Positions 1 to 9,873 of a DNA stretch of 64,000 nt are shown piece by piece; the first letter of the stretch is position 1, and every line of letters starts with the position of its first letter. The notes under the pieces were generated by a model. That model was not told where the DNA came from and ran no database searches. It saw only the letters and a program-made list of their open reading frames with translations. Made by a program: the position numbers and the translations under genes. The DNA is from Betaproteobacteria bacterium (lineage in GTDB: Bacteria > Pseudomonadota > Gammaproteobacteria > Burkholderiales > Burkholderiaceae_C), in NCBI GenBank assembly GCA_947453725.1, contig CANGHH010000004.1:186001-250000 (forward strand), given 5' to 3'.

Positions 1-3000
1 GAGGTGATCATGACCACCGGCAGGTCGGCCAGCCTGGCGTCGGCGCGCACATTGCGGACCAGGTCGAAGCCGTCCATGCGCGGCATCTCGATGTCCGACA
101 GCAGCACGCAGGGCCGCTCTTCGGCCAGCCGTTCCAGCGCCTCCAGGCCGTCCTTGGCGAGCACCACGCGGTAGCCCTCGCGCAGCAGCAGGCGCTGGGT
201 GACGCGGCGCACGGTCAGCGAATCGTCGACCACCAGCACCAGCGGCAGACGCCCGGGCCGGGGCGCGGCCTGGAAGGGCTGGCTGGCTTCGGCGGCAGGC
301 TGCTGCAACTGGCCGACGCGGGCGGCGTCGCCGTAAAGGTTGGCCAGTGCGACCGGGTTGTAGATCAGCGCGACCCCGCCCGAGGGCAGGATCGTCACGC
401 CAGCCAGACCGGGCAGGCGCGCCAGTTGCGGGCCGACGTTCTTGACCACCACTTCCTGGTTGCCGACGACTTCATCGACGTGCACGGCCACGCGCTGGGC
501 GGCGCTGCGCACGATGACCACGGTTTCGCTGCGGCCACTGACCGTGCCGCGCAAGCCGGCGCGCAGCAGGCTCGGCAGCCAGAAGAAGGGCAGGCTGGTG
601 TCGCCATAGGCGTAGCGGCCGGTGGCGTAGGCGTCCTCGACCTCGGCGCGCGGCGCGCGGCGCACCAGTTCGATCAGCGGCGAGGGCACCGCGATCTGCA
701 GTTCGCCGCAGCGCAGCATCACCACCTGCGTGACGGCCGTCGTCAGCGGCAGCAGGAGCTTGAAGTGCGTGCCCTGGCCGGGCTGGCTGACGGTTTCGAT
801 GCGCCCGCCCATCGCGTTGACTTCGGCCCGCACCACGTCCAGACCGACGCCGCGGCCGGCCAGTTCGGTGATGGTCTCGGCGGTGCTGAAACCGGGCGCG
901 AAGATCAGGCCGGCCAGTTCGCCGTCGCTGGTCGGGGCGTCGGCGGCGAGCAACTGGCGTTCGATGCCGCGCTGGCGGATGCGCGCCAGGTCCAGGCCGG
1001 CGCCGTCGTCGGCGAATTCGACGGCCACTTCATTGCCCGCCTGGGCCACGGTGATGGTGATGACACCGGTCGCGTCCTTGCCCGCCCGCCTGCGTGCGGC
1101 CGGTGTCTCGATGCCGTGGACCACGCTGTTCCGCAGCAGGTGTTCGAAGGCGCCGACCATGCGTTCGAGCACGCCACGGTCGACCTCGATGGCCCCGCCG
1201 ACGATCTCGACCTTGACCTGCTTGGCGGTTTCCTTGGCCGCCTGGCGCACGGTCCGGAACAGGCGCTCGGCGAGGCTGTCGAACTCGATCATCCGCGTGC
1301 GCAGCAGGTCGTCCTGCAGCTCGCGTGTCAGCCGCGCCTGGGCCGCCAGTTCGTCTTCGGTGGACTGCAGCGTGCGCTGCAGGCTGCGCTGCAGCGTGGC
1401 GACGTCGTTGACCGACTCGGCCATGAAGCGCGTCAATTCCTGGAAGCGCGTGAAGCGGTCCATTTCCAGCGGATCGAAGGCCTGGGCGGCGGCCTTGGCG
1501 GCCTCGATGCGCGTGGTGATCTGCGTTTCGGCCTGCAGTTCGATGTCGCGCAGTTGGCGGCGCATGCGCTCCAGGCTGTCGGTCAGGTCGCCCAGAGAAG
1601 TCTGCAGGTGCTTGACGTCGGTGGCCATGCGGGCCCGCGTGATGCTCACTTCGCCAGCCTGGTTGACCAGGCGGTCGAGCAGACCGGCGCGCACCCGGAC
1701 GACGGCACCGGCACCGGGCCGCTCGGCGGCCGGCAGCGCCTCGGTCGCGCCGGCCGCAAAGCGCTGCCAGTCGATGTCCAGCGGGGCGACGACGACCGCC
1801 GCCGGTGGCGACGCGGCGGCAGCCCAGGTCGCCAGCGGTTCGGCATGCGGCGCAGCGATGGGCTCGGCGACGGGTGCGGCAAACGGCTCGGCGAAGGGCC
1901 CGGCGGCCGGCTCGACCAGAGCCGGCGGCGGCGCTGGCGGCTGGCGCATGGCGTCGAAGGCCGCACTCATCGCGTCCGCCTGGGCCAGCAGCGGCACCAG
2001 CTCGAAGGCCTGCGCAGGGCCGCGGGCGACCAGCAACTCGATGGCGGTTTCCAGCGCGTGGGCCCGCTCGCCCATTCGCATCGCGCCGGCCAGACGCGCG
2101 CCGCCCTTCAAGGTGTGCAACGTGCGCATGCAGGCCATCGCGGCGTCGGGGTCGTCGGGCTGGTCGAGCCAGTGGCTCAGGCGCGCCTGCAACTGCGGCA
2201 GGAGTTCTTCGACTTCTTCCTCGAAGACGGGGAAGAGCTCGCTGTCGATGGCATCGACGATTGCTGCATCGGGCTCGGCTGGCCGGTCGGCAGCCGCCAG
2301 CGGCAGGTGTTCATGGGCCCGCAGCCTTTCCATCAGGTCCGGTGCCACGCTGTGCAGGAAGCCGGCTGCAAACTGGTGCAGCAGCCGCCGGATGTCATCG
2401 GCGGCTTCGCTGAACAGCGCGGCTTCGCCGGGACGGCCCGGCCCCTGGGCGCGCGAGCGCAGCAGCGCGCTTTCCAGCGCACGGGCCAGCGCCGACAACT
2501 CGGCATAGCCCACGGTGGCCGAATTGCCGGCCAGTTGGTGTGCCAGGGCCGCGGTCGCGTCGGGCACCGGGTGGCGCTGCCATTCCAGCGCCCACTCGGC
2601 GAGTTCGGTGCCCAAGCGGCGAGACAGTTCGTCGGCCTCGTTGAGGTAGATGTTGAACAGCGGGATGCCGATGCGCAGCGGCCCGATGACCTTGACATTC
2701 TCCTCTTCGGCTGGCCCGGCGGCCGGCGCTGGCAGAGCAGCTGTGGCCGATGGCGCGACCGGCTCGGGCGCAGCTTCAGGCGCCGGCGCCGTGCCGAAGA
2801 GGTCACCCAGCGCGTCGAAGTCGAGCTCGAGCGCCTCGGCTTCGGGAATGGCGACGGCGGCCGGCTCTGGCAGGTCCAGCGGCGCGAAAGCCAGCGGCAG
2901 GTTCAGCAGGCTGTCGCTGCCCGAACCGTAAGGCAGCAACGCGGTCGCCTCGACACCGGCCATCAATTCGGGATCGTCCAGCGTGTCGAGGTCCAGGTCG

Positions 3001-5654
3001 AAGCGGATTTCGGGCGGCCCCGCAGGCGCCGGCGCGCGCAAGCCATTGAGGTCCAGGTCGGCGGCCAGCGGCAGTCCGGGCACGCGCAGGCTGAGCGTGT
3101 TCAGCACCAAGGTCTGTTCGAACGCGTTGGGCAGTGGCTCGGGCTCGGGCTCGGGCTTGGGCTCGTCGAGCAGGTCGAAATCCAGCGACAGCAGGCCATC
3201 GGCCACCACCGCGTCCACGGCATCCACGGCATCCACGGCCGCCGGCCCGGGCAGGGCGATCGGCAGCCGCTCGCCGCGCAGGCGCAAGGCATGGGCGGCG
3301 TGCGCCAGGTCGGCCGCCTGGTGCAGCCCGGCCCGACCCTCGGCGATGGCCTCGGTCCAGTCGGCCAGGTAGGCCAGCGCCTCGGCCGTCAGCACACGCA
3401 GCGGGTGATCCATCCGCGGTGCCGTCGCCATGCGGTCGTTGTAGAGCTGTTCGCACGCCCAGCCGGCTTCGCCGAAATCGCGCAGCCCCACCATGCGTGC
3501 GCTGCCCTTCAGCGTGTGGAAGGCGCGGCGCAGAGCGGTCAGGTCGGCGCTGTCTTCGGGCGCGTCGACGAGACGCTCCAGCGCGGCCTGCGCATCGACG
3601 ATGACCTCGCGCGCTTCCTCGATGAAGATGTCGCGCATCTCGGCGTCATCCTCGAGGCCGGTGTCCGTGGCGGCCGGCACTGGCACGGCCAACAGCCCGA
3701 GCGCCGGCTCGGGCGCTGGTGCCGGTGCAGCAAGACCCGCCGATGACGGTGGGGGACTGGCGGCAATGGGCGCTTCGGGCGCGGCCGTCCCGCCGGTTTC
3801 GAGGGCCGTCACCGGCGTAAAGGCCGCAAAAGCCGCAACGCGCTCGCTCTGGCCCATCACGGCGCTGAGGCTGCCCGTCGCGGGGTCGAAACGGAACAGC
3901 GACTTGGCCAGCCGCGGCTGCACGCTGAGCATGTCGATGAGGAAGCTCAAGGCGCCCAGATTGTCGGCCAGGTGGTCGAAAGTGCCGGTGCGAACGGCCC
4001 GCTGCGGGTCGACTTCCGTCTGCGCAAGCGCCTCGACCTCGTCGCGCATGTGCAGGGCGGCCTGCGAAGCCGCGTCCATGCCCAGCACCGACAGCACGCC
4101 GCGCATCGCCGACAGCTGTCCCGGAACCGGGACCAGCAGGTCGCGGCGCGCCGGTTCGCGGAAATAGGCGTCGACCTGCTTTTCGATCTCGGACAGCGAG
4201 GCGCGCAGTTCCTGCACCACGCTGCCCATGGTCAGTCGGTCGGACACCCGGCGGTACAGCTCCTCCATCCAGCCGTCGAGCGGCTGCGGATCGGCGCCGA
4301 GGCGCACGCTGTCGATGCGATGGGCCAGGCGCTGCACGCGGCTGGCCAGTTCGGGGTGGTCGAACTGCGCATCTTCCAGCGACGCGTCGATGTACAGGAT
4401 GGCCGTGGCGACTTCCATGGCCAGGCCGGCTGGCGGCTCGGCGGTGGCCGCCGACACCTGCGTGATCACAGCCTGTAGCGCCTGGGCCAGCGTCTCGCCG
4501 GCCGGGAACAGGCGCCGTACCGACTCACCCATCAGCGTGAACTGTTCGGGTAGGCCGCCCATGCGGCGCCCATCGCCGCCGGCCACGGACGACCAGGAAT
4601 CGCGGGCCATCGCCACACGCTTTCGCGCCAACATCAAAACGGCCGGGTCGAAGCGGCCGAGGTGGGCAGTCTCGTAGTCGGCGGTCGGGTGGCGGTCGAG
4701 CTGCCAGGCCTCGCGGACGGCCATCAGCCGCGGCGCGGCAGCCGCGTCCTCGGGTGCGCGGGCATGGCTGCAGAAGAACAGCAAATCATGGGCCTGCCTG
4801 GCCGATAGCGCCGCCTGGCCCTTGATGCGCTGGCGCAATTGCGCCAGCATGCCCGAGGCGATGCGCTTGGCGTAGACGTCGACCGCCAGCAGGCCGAGCG
4901 CCTCGGCCTCGAAAACCGCCGCCGCCAGCTGCCAGAAGCTGGCCCGTTCGGCGTCCTCGGCCGCATCGCCACGCTGACCCATGCCCAGACCGGCGCACAG
5001 CTCGCTCATCTGCATCAGCGCGGCCCGACCGCCATCGGCGGCGCTGGGCCGCATCAGCGCCAGCACCAGGGTTTCCATCGCGCTGCGCGCAGCGTCGTCG
5101 GCCGCCAGCGGCGCGGCCCGCACATCGGCCGGCAGTGCGCGCCACGACCAGTCGAGCATCCACAGGTCGGCCGGGTGGACGCGCTCGGCCGCCGCGAGTT
5201 GCAGCGCAGCCCGGTATTGCGGGAACAGCATCACCGGTGACACGGGCTTGTCGGCCAGCTGGCGGTCCAGGAAATCGAGCAGCGCGAACGACGATTTCTC
5301 GAGGGTCTCGACCGCCGCGGCGTCGACCAGGGCCGGCTTGGCCACCAGGCGGCCGACCGCGGACTCGCTGGCGCGCAGCATCTCGGCGGCGGCTGGCAGG
5401 CCCACCAGTTGAAGCGCGCCGACGCTCTGGTGCAGCTGGCTGCGCGCCGCGCGCAGCAATGAGGGGTCGACGCTGCCGACATCCGAACCCCGGGCCGCCT
5501 CGGTTTCCTGCAGATGCCGGTGCAAGGCCTTGTGCGCCGCATCCAGAGAGCGTCGCAACTCGGCCTGCACCCACGACAGCGGGCTGAGGTCGTCGCCAGG
5601 CCCGCCGCCTGTTTCAGGGCCGCCGCGGTCGTCGGTCGGGGGCATTTCGGACAT
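1..5654 (-). CDS. pilL: Pil-Chp hybrid histidine kinase PilL/ChpA (3' end beyond window)
   Basis: CheA-type hybrid kinase that would phosphorylate PilG and PilH to control type IV pilus twitching. The frame is open from ATG 5654 to the left edge, so 1,884 residues are visible and the C-terminus is missing. Histidine phosphotransfer motifs are visible at H713 (HTLKGS), H1039 (HQLAGNS) and H1180 (HTLKGG); the first ~200 residues look like a degenerate Hpt region. Low-complexity Ala/Pro/Glu linkers separate them. The CheA core follows with N-box (HLLRNSVVHG, near 1509) and G-boxes (DDGAGL, GRGVGLDVV), then a CheW-like domain and a receiver domain with the phosphoacceptor in LSDIEMPRMDG (D1854). 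The size and multiple Hpt domains fit PilL/ChpA rather than CheA. It is the last visible gene of the pilG-H-I-J-L series, 33 bases after pilJ. Confidence 0.95.
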   Translation of the reverse strand, partial: MSEMPPTDDRGGPETGGGPGDDLSPLSWVQAELRRSLDAAHKALHRHLQETEAARGSDVGSVDPSLLRAARSQLHQSVGALQLVGLPAAAEMLRASESAVGRLVAKPALVDAAAVETLEKSSFALLDFLDRQLADKPVSPVMLFPQYRAALQLAAAERVHPADLWMLDWSWRALPADVRAAPLAADDAARSAMETLVLALMRPSAADGGRAALMQMSELCAGLGMGQRGDAAEDAERASFWQLAAAVFEAEALGLLAVDVYAKRIASGMLAQLRQRIKGQAALSARQAHDLLFFCSHARAPEDAAAAPRLMAVREAWQLDRHPTADYETAHLGRFDPAVLMLARKRVAMARDSWSSVAGGDGRRMGGLPEQFTLMGESVRRLFPAGETLAQALQAVITQVSAATAEPPAGLAMEVATAILYIDASLEDAQFDHPELASRVQRLAHRIDSVRLGADPQPLDGWMEELYRRVSDRLTMGSVVQELRASLSEIEKQVDAYFREPARRDLLVPVPGQLSAMRGVLSVLGMDAASQAALHMRDEVEALAQTEVDPQRAVRTGTFDHLADNLGALSFLIDMLSVQPRLAKSLFRFDPATGSLSAVMGQSERVAAFAAFTPVTALETGGTAAPEAPIAASPPPSSAGLAAPAPAPEPALGLLAVPVPAATDTGLEDDAEMRDIFIEEAREVIVDAQAALERLVDAPEDSADLTALRRAFHTLKGSARMVGLRDFGEAGWACEQLYNDRMATAPRMDHPLRVLTAEALAYLADWTEAIAEGRAGLHQAADLAHAAHALRLRGERLPIALPGPAAVDAVDAVDAVVADGLLSLDFDLLDEPKPEPEPEPLPNAFEQTLVLNTLSLRVPGLPLAADLDLNGLRAPAPAGPPEIRFDLDLDTLDDPELMAGVEATALLPYGSGSDSLLNLPLAFAPLDLPEPAAVAIPEAEALELDFDALGDLFGTAPAPEAAPEPVAPSATAALPAPAAGPAEEENVKVIGPLRIGIPLFNIYLNEADELSRRLGTELAEWALEWQRHPVPDATAALAHQLAGNSATVGYAELSALARALESALLRSRAQGPGRPGEAALFSEAADDIRRLLHQFAAGFLHSVAPDLMERLRAHEHLPLAAADRPAEPDAAIVDAIDSELFPVFEEEVEELLPQLQARLSHWLDQPDDPDAAMACMRTLHTLKGGARLAGAMRMGERAHALETAIELLVARGPAQAFELVPLLAQADAMSAAFDAMRQPPAPPPALVEPAAGPFAEPFAAPVAEPIAAPHAEPLATWAAAASPPAAVVVAPLDIDWQRFAAGATEALPAAERPGAGAVVRVRAGLLDRLVNQAGEVSITRARMATDVKHLQTSLGDLTDSLERMRRQLRDIELQAETQITTRIEAAKAAAQAFDPLEMDRFTRFQELTRFMAESVNDVATLQRSLQRTLQSTEDELAAQARLTRELQDDLLRTRMIEFDSLAERLFRTVRQAAKETAKQVKVEIVGGAIEVDRGVLERMVGAFEHLLRNSVVHGIETPAARRRAGKDATGVITITVAQAGNEVAVEFADDGAGLDLARIRQRGIERQLLAADAPTSDGELAGLIFAPGFSTAETITELAGRGVGLDVVRAEVNAMGGRIETVSQPGQGTHFKLLLPLTTAVTQVVMLRCGELQIAVPSPLIELVRRAPRAEVEDAYATGRYAYGDTSLPFFWLPSLLRAGLRGTVSGRSETVVIVRSAAQRVAVHVDEVVGNQEVVVKNVGPQLARLPGLAGVTILPSGGVALIYNPVALANLYGDAARVGQLQQPAAEASQPFQAAPRPGRLPLVLVVDDSLTVRRVTQRLLLREGYRVVLAKDGLEALERLAEERPCVLLSDIEMPRMDGFDLVRNVRADARLADLPVVMIT
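3136..3165. repeat. Five tandem hexamers inside pilL
   Basis: Five units of ggctcg (the fourth reads ggcttg) encode an alternating Glu-Pro/Lys-Pro stretch in a PilL linker. The unit is a multiple of three, so slippage changes linker length without a frameshift. Confidence 0.8.
3212..3238. repeat. Three tandem 9-mers inside pilL
   Basis: Three copies of a 9-base unit (cgtccacgg, then catccacgg twice) encode a repeated Val-Asp-Ala in an interdomain linker of PilL. The repeat keeps the frame. Confidence 0.8.
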
Positions 5655-5687
5655 GAGCGTGCTGACTGCCGGGGTGCGTTCCGGGCG

Positions 5688-8009
5688 TCAGTCGATCTTG
5701 AACCGCGACACCGAGGTCTTCAGTTCCTCGGCCGTCAAGGCCAGCTCGCGCACCATCTGGGCGGTCGAGCGCGTGCCCTCCGAGGTCTGCTCGGTGACGG
5801 CAAAGATGTGCTGGATGTTGGCCGCCACCACGTTGGCCGATTCGGCTTCACGCAGCGCCTCGGTCGAGATGCGGCCGATCAAAGCGGACAGCTCGCGCGT
5901 GACGCGGTCGATGTCGCCCAGCGCCGCACCGGCGGCGTCGGACAGGCGCGCGCCCTCGACCACGCCCTGCGTGCTGCGCTCCATCGCGCCGACGGCGTCC
6001 TGCGTGTCGGTCTGGATGGTGCGCACGATGGCGGCGATCTGCCGAGTCGCGTCGCCCGAGCGTTCGGCGAGGCGCTGCACTTCCTCGGCAACCACCGAAA
6101 AACCGCGCCCGGCTTCACCGGCACTGGCGGCCTGGATGGCGGCGTTCAGCGCCAGCACATTGGTCTGCTCGGTGATGTCGGAAATCAGCTCGGTGATTTC
6201 GCCAATCTCCTGCGACGACTCGCCCAGCCGCTTGATGCGCTTGGAGGTGTCCTGGATCTGGTCGCGGATGGCGTTCATGCCGCCGATGGCGTTCTGCACC
6301 GCGGTCAGGCCGGTCTCAGCGGCGAGCAGCGACTGGCGCGCCACCTGGGCCGTTTCCTGGGCCTGCGCGCTGACGTTGTTGATGCGGCCGGCCATCTTCA
6401 ACACCGAGTCGCCGGTGTCGCGGATCTCGCGCAACTGCTCGCCCGAAGCGGCGAGCAGTTCGGTCGATGTTTCTTCCACCCGCGCTGTCGTTTCGGTCAC
6501 ACGACCCACCGTGCTCTGCACCTGGGCGACCAGCGTGCGCAACTCTTCGACGGTGTAATTCACCGAGTCGGCGATGGCGCCGGTGATGTCTTCAGTGACC
6601 GTGGCCTGCTGCGTCAGATCGCCTTCGGCCACCGTCTGCAGTTCGTTCATCAGGCGCAGGATGGCCGCCTGGTTGGCGTCGTTGACGCGTTTGGCTTCCT
6701 GCTCCTGCCGCTCGGCCTCGAGGCGCTGCACGTCGGCCACCTGCATCCGGCCCTGCTGGTCGATGACAAACAGCTTGAGCAGGCCCAGACCGCCGGCGGC
6801 CAGCGCCAGCAGCGCCAGCAGCCCAGTGCCCAGGCGGGCGCTGTTCAACCCGCCTTCAACGCCCAGGTCCTTCTGCAGGGCGCCCAACGCCAGGCGCAGC
6901 GGTTCGCTGTCGGCCCCGACCTGCATCTGCGCCTCACGCGCCGCCACCAGTCCCTTCAGGTTGCCCAGGATGGCGCTGGCCTCGCTGCGGGTCTGCTCGT
7001 ACTGGGTCAGCAACTGCTGCAGCTTCTCGCGCTGCTGCGTGTCGCGCGTACCCGGCAGGCGCAATTCCGGACTGCCGTTGAGTACGGCCTGGGCGATGTC
7101 GCGGAAGGCATTCAGGTCCTTGCCAAGCAGGAACACCGCTTCAGCGCTGACGCCCTCGTTGGTCAGGAATTCGTTGGCGCTCTTGCCGATGCGCTGGGTC
7201 AGCATCACCAGCTGACCGACAGCCGACAACTCGGCCGCCGAGGCACCGCTCTGCAACTTCAGCGACGACACCGTCTCGGCGATCTCCAGCAGATCGGCGC
7301 TCTGGCGGTTGATCGTGCGCAGGGCCTGGCCGACCTGGGTCAGCGTCTTCTGCTGTCCCAGCACGGTGGCCGAGGCCTTCTCGGCCCGGTCGATCAGCGG
7401 CAGGATCTTGTCGACCTGGTCCTGCAAGCCCGTCGGGGCGGCAGCAATGTCGCTCTCACCGTTCTTCAGCGCGCGGACGTCGTGCGCCAGCAAGGTGATG
7501 CTGTCCTTGACTTCGCCAAACGCCACCGCATTGCCGACCAGGGCCTGCGAGAGGGACTTGGCCAGCCGCTGCGACTGCGTGCCGGCCTGCCCGGCAGCGC
7601 CCACCTGGTCGGCACTTCGCCCGCTGGCGGTCAGCCACAAGCCGGCCCAGACCAGCAGGCCCAGCAGGCCGGCGGCGAACAGCAAGGCCAGGCTGCGCTG
7701 CTGGCGGGCGACGGTCCAGGCGCCGATCAAGGGCAGGCCGCTGTTGAAGGTGGGGCGTTCGCCGGCCAGGCCGGGCAGGCGGCTGTCGTTGAAGTCACCG
7801 GCCATCTCGGACGGCGCCGCCGCGGAAATGATCGACCTGCCTTCATCCACCTCGTGGGCATCGGACGGCGACAAGGTACTTTGCCCCAGGCGCACGGTGG
7901 CTTCCATCGGGTTGTCGGGCGGCGCCAATTCGTCAAACGCTGGCAGGTCCGGCGCTTCGCCGCTGACGCGGCTCCGCGAACTGCCCTTGATCCGGTCCAG
8001 AAAACTCAT
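5688..8009 (-). CDS. pilJ: Type IV pilus methyl-accepting chemotaxis protein PilJ
   Basis: Transmembrane chemoreceptor of the Pil-Chp system, 773 aa. A cytoplasmic N-terminal extension of about 105 residues precedes the first membrane helix (about 106-128). A periplasmic sensing region follows, then a second membrane helix near 395-417, a HAMP-like segment and the long signalling coiled coil. The conserved receptor tip is readable ([19 protein letters not shown], then [18 protein letters not shown]), which is where the CheW-like PilI and PilL dock. It lies between pilI and pilL with gaps of 100 and 33 bases. The long N-terminal extension makes it larger than the Pseudomonas protein; no better internal start is evident. 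Confidence 0.95.
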   Translation of the reverse strand: MSFLDRIKGSSRSRVSGEAPDLPAFDELAPPDNPMEATVRLGQSTLSPSDAHEVDEGRSIISAAAPSEMAGDFNDSRLPGLAGERPTFNSGLPLIGAWTVARQQRSLALLFAAGLLGLLVWAGLWLTASGRSADQVGAAGQAGTQSQRLAKSLSQALVGNAVAFGEVKDSITLLAHDVRALKNGESDIAAAPTGLQDQVDKILPLIDRAEKASATVLGQQKTLTQVGQALRTINRQSADLLEIAETVSSLKLQSGASAAELSAVGQLVMLTQRIGKSANEFLTNEGVSAEAVFLLGKDLNAFRDIAQAVLNGSPELRLPGTRDTQQREKLQQLLTQYEQTRSEASAILGNLKGLVAAREAQMQVGADSEPLRLALGALQKDLGVEGGLNSARLGTGLLALLALAAGGLGLLKLFVIDQQGRMQVADVQRLEAERQEQEAKRVNDANQAAILRLMNELQTVAEGDLTQQATVTEDITGAIADSVNYTVEELRTLVAQVQSTVGRVTETTARVEETSTELLAASGEQLREIRDTGDSVLKMAGRINNVSAQAQETAQVARQSLLAAETGLTAVQNAIGGMNAIRDQIQDTSKRIKRLGESSQEIGEITELISDITEQTNVLALNAAIQAASAGEAGRGFSVVAEEVQRLAERSGDATRQIAAIVRTIQTDTQDAVGAMERSTQGVVEGARLSDAAGAALGDIDRVTRELSALIGRISTEALREAESANVVAANIQHIFAVTEQTSEGTRSTAQMVRELALTAEELKTSVSRFKID

Positions 8010-8040
8010 GTCGTCCTCTCTGGGGTGCCGTCACAGGGAC

Positions 8041-8064
8041 GGAAACACCCGCGGAAACACCCGA
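8041..8064. repeat. Tandem 12-mer in the pilI-pilJ gap
   Basis: Two nearly identical 12-base units (ggaaacacccgc, ggaaacacccga) lie about 30 bases upstream of the pilJ start. No function is evident. Confidence 0.6.
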
Positions 8065-8109
8065 GCGCGGCGCGAGCCTGCTCTTCAGCCGCGGAACGGC
8101 GCGCCGCGA

Positions 8110-8637
8110 TCATGCCGCGATCGCCCCGAACTGCTCGTTGCGGGCCAGCTCCGCGAGATCGATTTCCTGCCACAGCCGACCTTCGGCGTCACGCCAGCGG
8201 GCTCTTGCGAAGGCCGGCCTGGCGGTCTCGTCGGCGGTCTCGGCGACCAGCTGCGTGGCGTTGCGCAGACCGGCCAGCCGGTCGACCAGCACCGCGCAGT
8301 GCGCGGACTGGTTGGCGTTGAAGGTCAGCAGCTGCGACTGCTCGCGCACCGCGTCGGCGGCCATGGGGGCGCGCAGACCCAGGAAAGCGGCCAGGTCGAC
8401 GACGCCGTGCAGCCCGCCGCGCAGGTTGGCCACGCCGATGAACCAGGCCTGGGTGTGCGGCACCGGCAGCAAGGGACCGACCGGAAAAATCTCGCCGGCG
8501 GTGGCCAAGGGCAGCAGAAAACCCTGATCGGCGCACTCGACCGCCAACCACGACCGAATCCGCACTTCGGTTCGCGCCTGCTGCAGGCGCGTGGCCAGGC
8601 GGGCTTGCAGTTCGCGCAGGGCGACGCGCTTGGCCAT
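8110..8637 (-). CDS. pilI: CheW-like adaptor PilI
   Basis: CheW-domain protein of 175 aa that would couple PilJ to PilL. The fold is recognisable from the segment SWLAVECADQGFLLPLATAGE, then the conserved PWFIGVANLRG-type motif (here AWFIGVANLRGGLHGVVDL). ATG 8637 overlaps the pilH stop by one base (TGATG), indicating translational coupling, and is preferred over upstream in-frame codons that would run into pilH. Confidence 0.92.
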   Translation of the reverse strand: MAKRVALRELQARLATRLQQARTEVRIRSWLAVECADQGFLLPLATAGEIFPVGPLLPVPHTQAWFIGVANLRGGLHGVVDLAAFLGLRAPMAADAVREQSQLLTFNANQSAHCAVLVDRLAGLRNATQLVAETADETARPAFARARWRDAEGRLWQEIDLAELARNEQFGAIAA

Positions 8638-9002
8638 CAGTCGAAGGACTTGATCTTGGTCATCAGCTCTTCGGTGCTCACAGGCTTGACGATGTAGTCC
8701 CGCGCGCCCTGGCGCATGCCCCACACCTTGTCGGTTTCCTGGCTCTTGCTGGTGCACATGATCACCGGCACACCGGCATAGCGCGGGTCGCGGGTGATGC
8801 TGCGCGTCAGTTGGAAGCCGTTCTGGCCGGGCATCACCACATCCATCAGGATGAGGTCAGGCTTCTCCTCGGCCAGGCGCCGCATCGCCTCATCACCGTT
8901 CTCCGCCGTGCGCACGGTGTAGCCGCGCTTGCCGAGCACGTCGGACAGGTGGTGCAGCTCGGTCTTGGAGTCGTCGACGACGAGAATCTTCTGGATCGGC
9001 AT
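8637..9002 (-). CDS. pilH: Twitching motility response regulator PilH
   Basis: Single-domain CheY-like receiver, 121 aa. Acidic pocket VVDDS near residue 10, phosphoacceptor D54 in LILMDVVMPG, and a conserved Lys in YIVKPVS near the C-terminus. In Pseudomonas PilH antagonises or tunes PilG and pilus retraction. It lies between pilG and pilI. Confidence 0.93.
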   Translation of the reverse strand: MPIQKILVVDDSKTELHHLSDVLGKRGYTVRTAENGDEAMRRLAEEKPDLILMDVVMPGQNGFQLTRSITRDPRYAGVPVIMCTSKSQETDKVWGMRQGARDYIVKPVSTEELMTKIKSFD

Positions 9003-9029
9003 CTGGGTGTCCTTGCTGGATCCGTCAGT

Positions 9030-9452
9030 TCAGCGCGCGCTGCGCCAGTACACATCGACGGCGCGCAGCAACTGTTCCTTGGTGAACGGTTTGGTCAGGT
9101 AATCGTCAGACCCGACCATGCGGCCCCGCGCCTTGTCGAACAGGCCGTCCTTGGACGACAGCATGATGACGGGCACGTGCGCAAACCGCGGGTTGCGCTT
9201 GATGATGGCGCAGGTCTGATAACCATCCAGGCGCGGCATCAGGATGTCGCAGAAGATCAGTTCAGGGTCGTGATCACTGACCTTGGCCAGCGCATCGAAG
9301 CCGTCTTCGGCCAGCAGCACCTCGTGCCCGCCCTGGCGCAGGAAAATCTCGGCGCTGCGGCGTATGGTGTTGCTGTCGTCAATCACCAGCACCTTGGCAC
9401 CCAGGGGCGCCGAGGTCCTGCCGGTCGCGCCTGCAGGTGCCTGTATCTCCAA
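9030..9452 (-). CDS. pilG: Twitching motility response regulator PilG
   Basis: CheY-like receiver of 140 aa and the first regulator of the operon. It shows VIDDSNTIRRSAE, phosphoacceptor D69 in IFCDILMPRLDGYQ, and the Lys-Pro pair in YLTKPFTKE. A leader of about 18 residues precedes the domain, so a start slightly further downstream is possible. PilG is the output regulator that stimulates pilus extension. The gene is 27 bases upstream of pilH. Confidence 0.92.
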   Translation of the reverse strand: MEIQAPAGATGRTSAPLGAKVLVIDDSNTIRRSAEIFLRQGGHEVLLAEDGFDALAKVSDHDPELIFCDILMPRLDGYQTCAIIKRNPRFAHVPVIMLSSKDGLFDKARGRMVGSDDYLTKPFTKEQLLRAVDVYWRSAR

Positions 9453-9507
9453 GCGCTCTCTCCTCAGCCGAAGCCGGCAACACGGGCCTGTGAGCCTCGG
9501 GCGCGGG

Positions 9508-9681
9508 CTAGACCGCGATCATTTCGAAATCTTCCTTGCGGGCCCCGCATTCGGGGCAGGTCCAATTCATGTCGACAGCGGCCCACGCGGTGCCTGGTGC
9601 GATACCGTGCTCCGGATCGCCGTCGATTTCGCTGTAGATCCAGCCACAGATCAGGCACATCCAGGTACTCGGTTCGCTCAC
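9508..9681 (-). CDS. Rubredoxin
   Basis: A 57-residue open frame starting at GTG 9681. It carries two iron-binding Cys pairs, CLICGWIY and CPECGARKEDFE, plus the internal GIAPGT turn typical of rubredoxins. It would carry one electron on an Fe(Cys)4 centre. A Shine-Dalgarno match gaggtga (plus-strand 9692-9698) sits 10 bases before GTG and decides the start. It heads the pil-chp run; this neighbourhood is familiar in betaproteobacteria, but a functional link to twitching is not established. Confidence 0.92.
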   Translation of the reverse strand: MSEPSTWMCLICGWIYSEIDGDPEHGIAPGTAWAAVDMNWTCPECGARKEDFEMIAV

Positions 9682-9699
9682 GATCAGACCATCACCTCA

Positions 9700-9721
9700 C
9701 TACAATGGAGCCAGATTGTAG
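9700..9721. promoter_or_regulatory. Palindrome containing two opposed -10-like hexamers
   Basis: ctacaat, eight bases, attgtag form a perfect 7-base inverted repeat between the divergent rubredoxin and ThiD-like genes. Each arm contains TACAAT, a 5/6 match to the -10 consensus, one per strand. Read either as two opposed promoters or as an operator. No convincing -35 box was found at ideal spacing. Confidence 0.4.
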
Positions 9722-9873
9722 CCACGCAATTCAGGCGGATTTCCCGGAATTGTCAGCATCTATATCTTGTTCCTCAGCGGCCGCTGGCGCTGGGTTCCGG
9801 TCTTGGCGACCGGCGCGCCGGCCCCGCCAATGATCCTGAGCGAACGCACCGAAACCCGCGACCAGGCCTGCCC

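Noticed and set aside
426..3746. Open frame of about 1,100 residues on plus, antisense to pilL
   Set aside because: Composition is Arg/Gly/His/Gln-rich as expected from the third-base bias of the opposite strand. pilL motifs on minus are clear.
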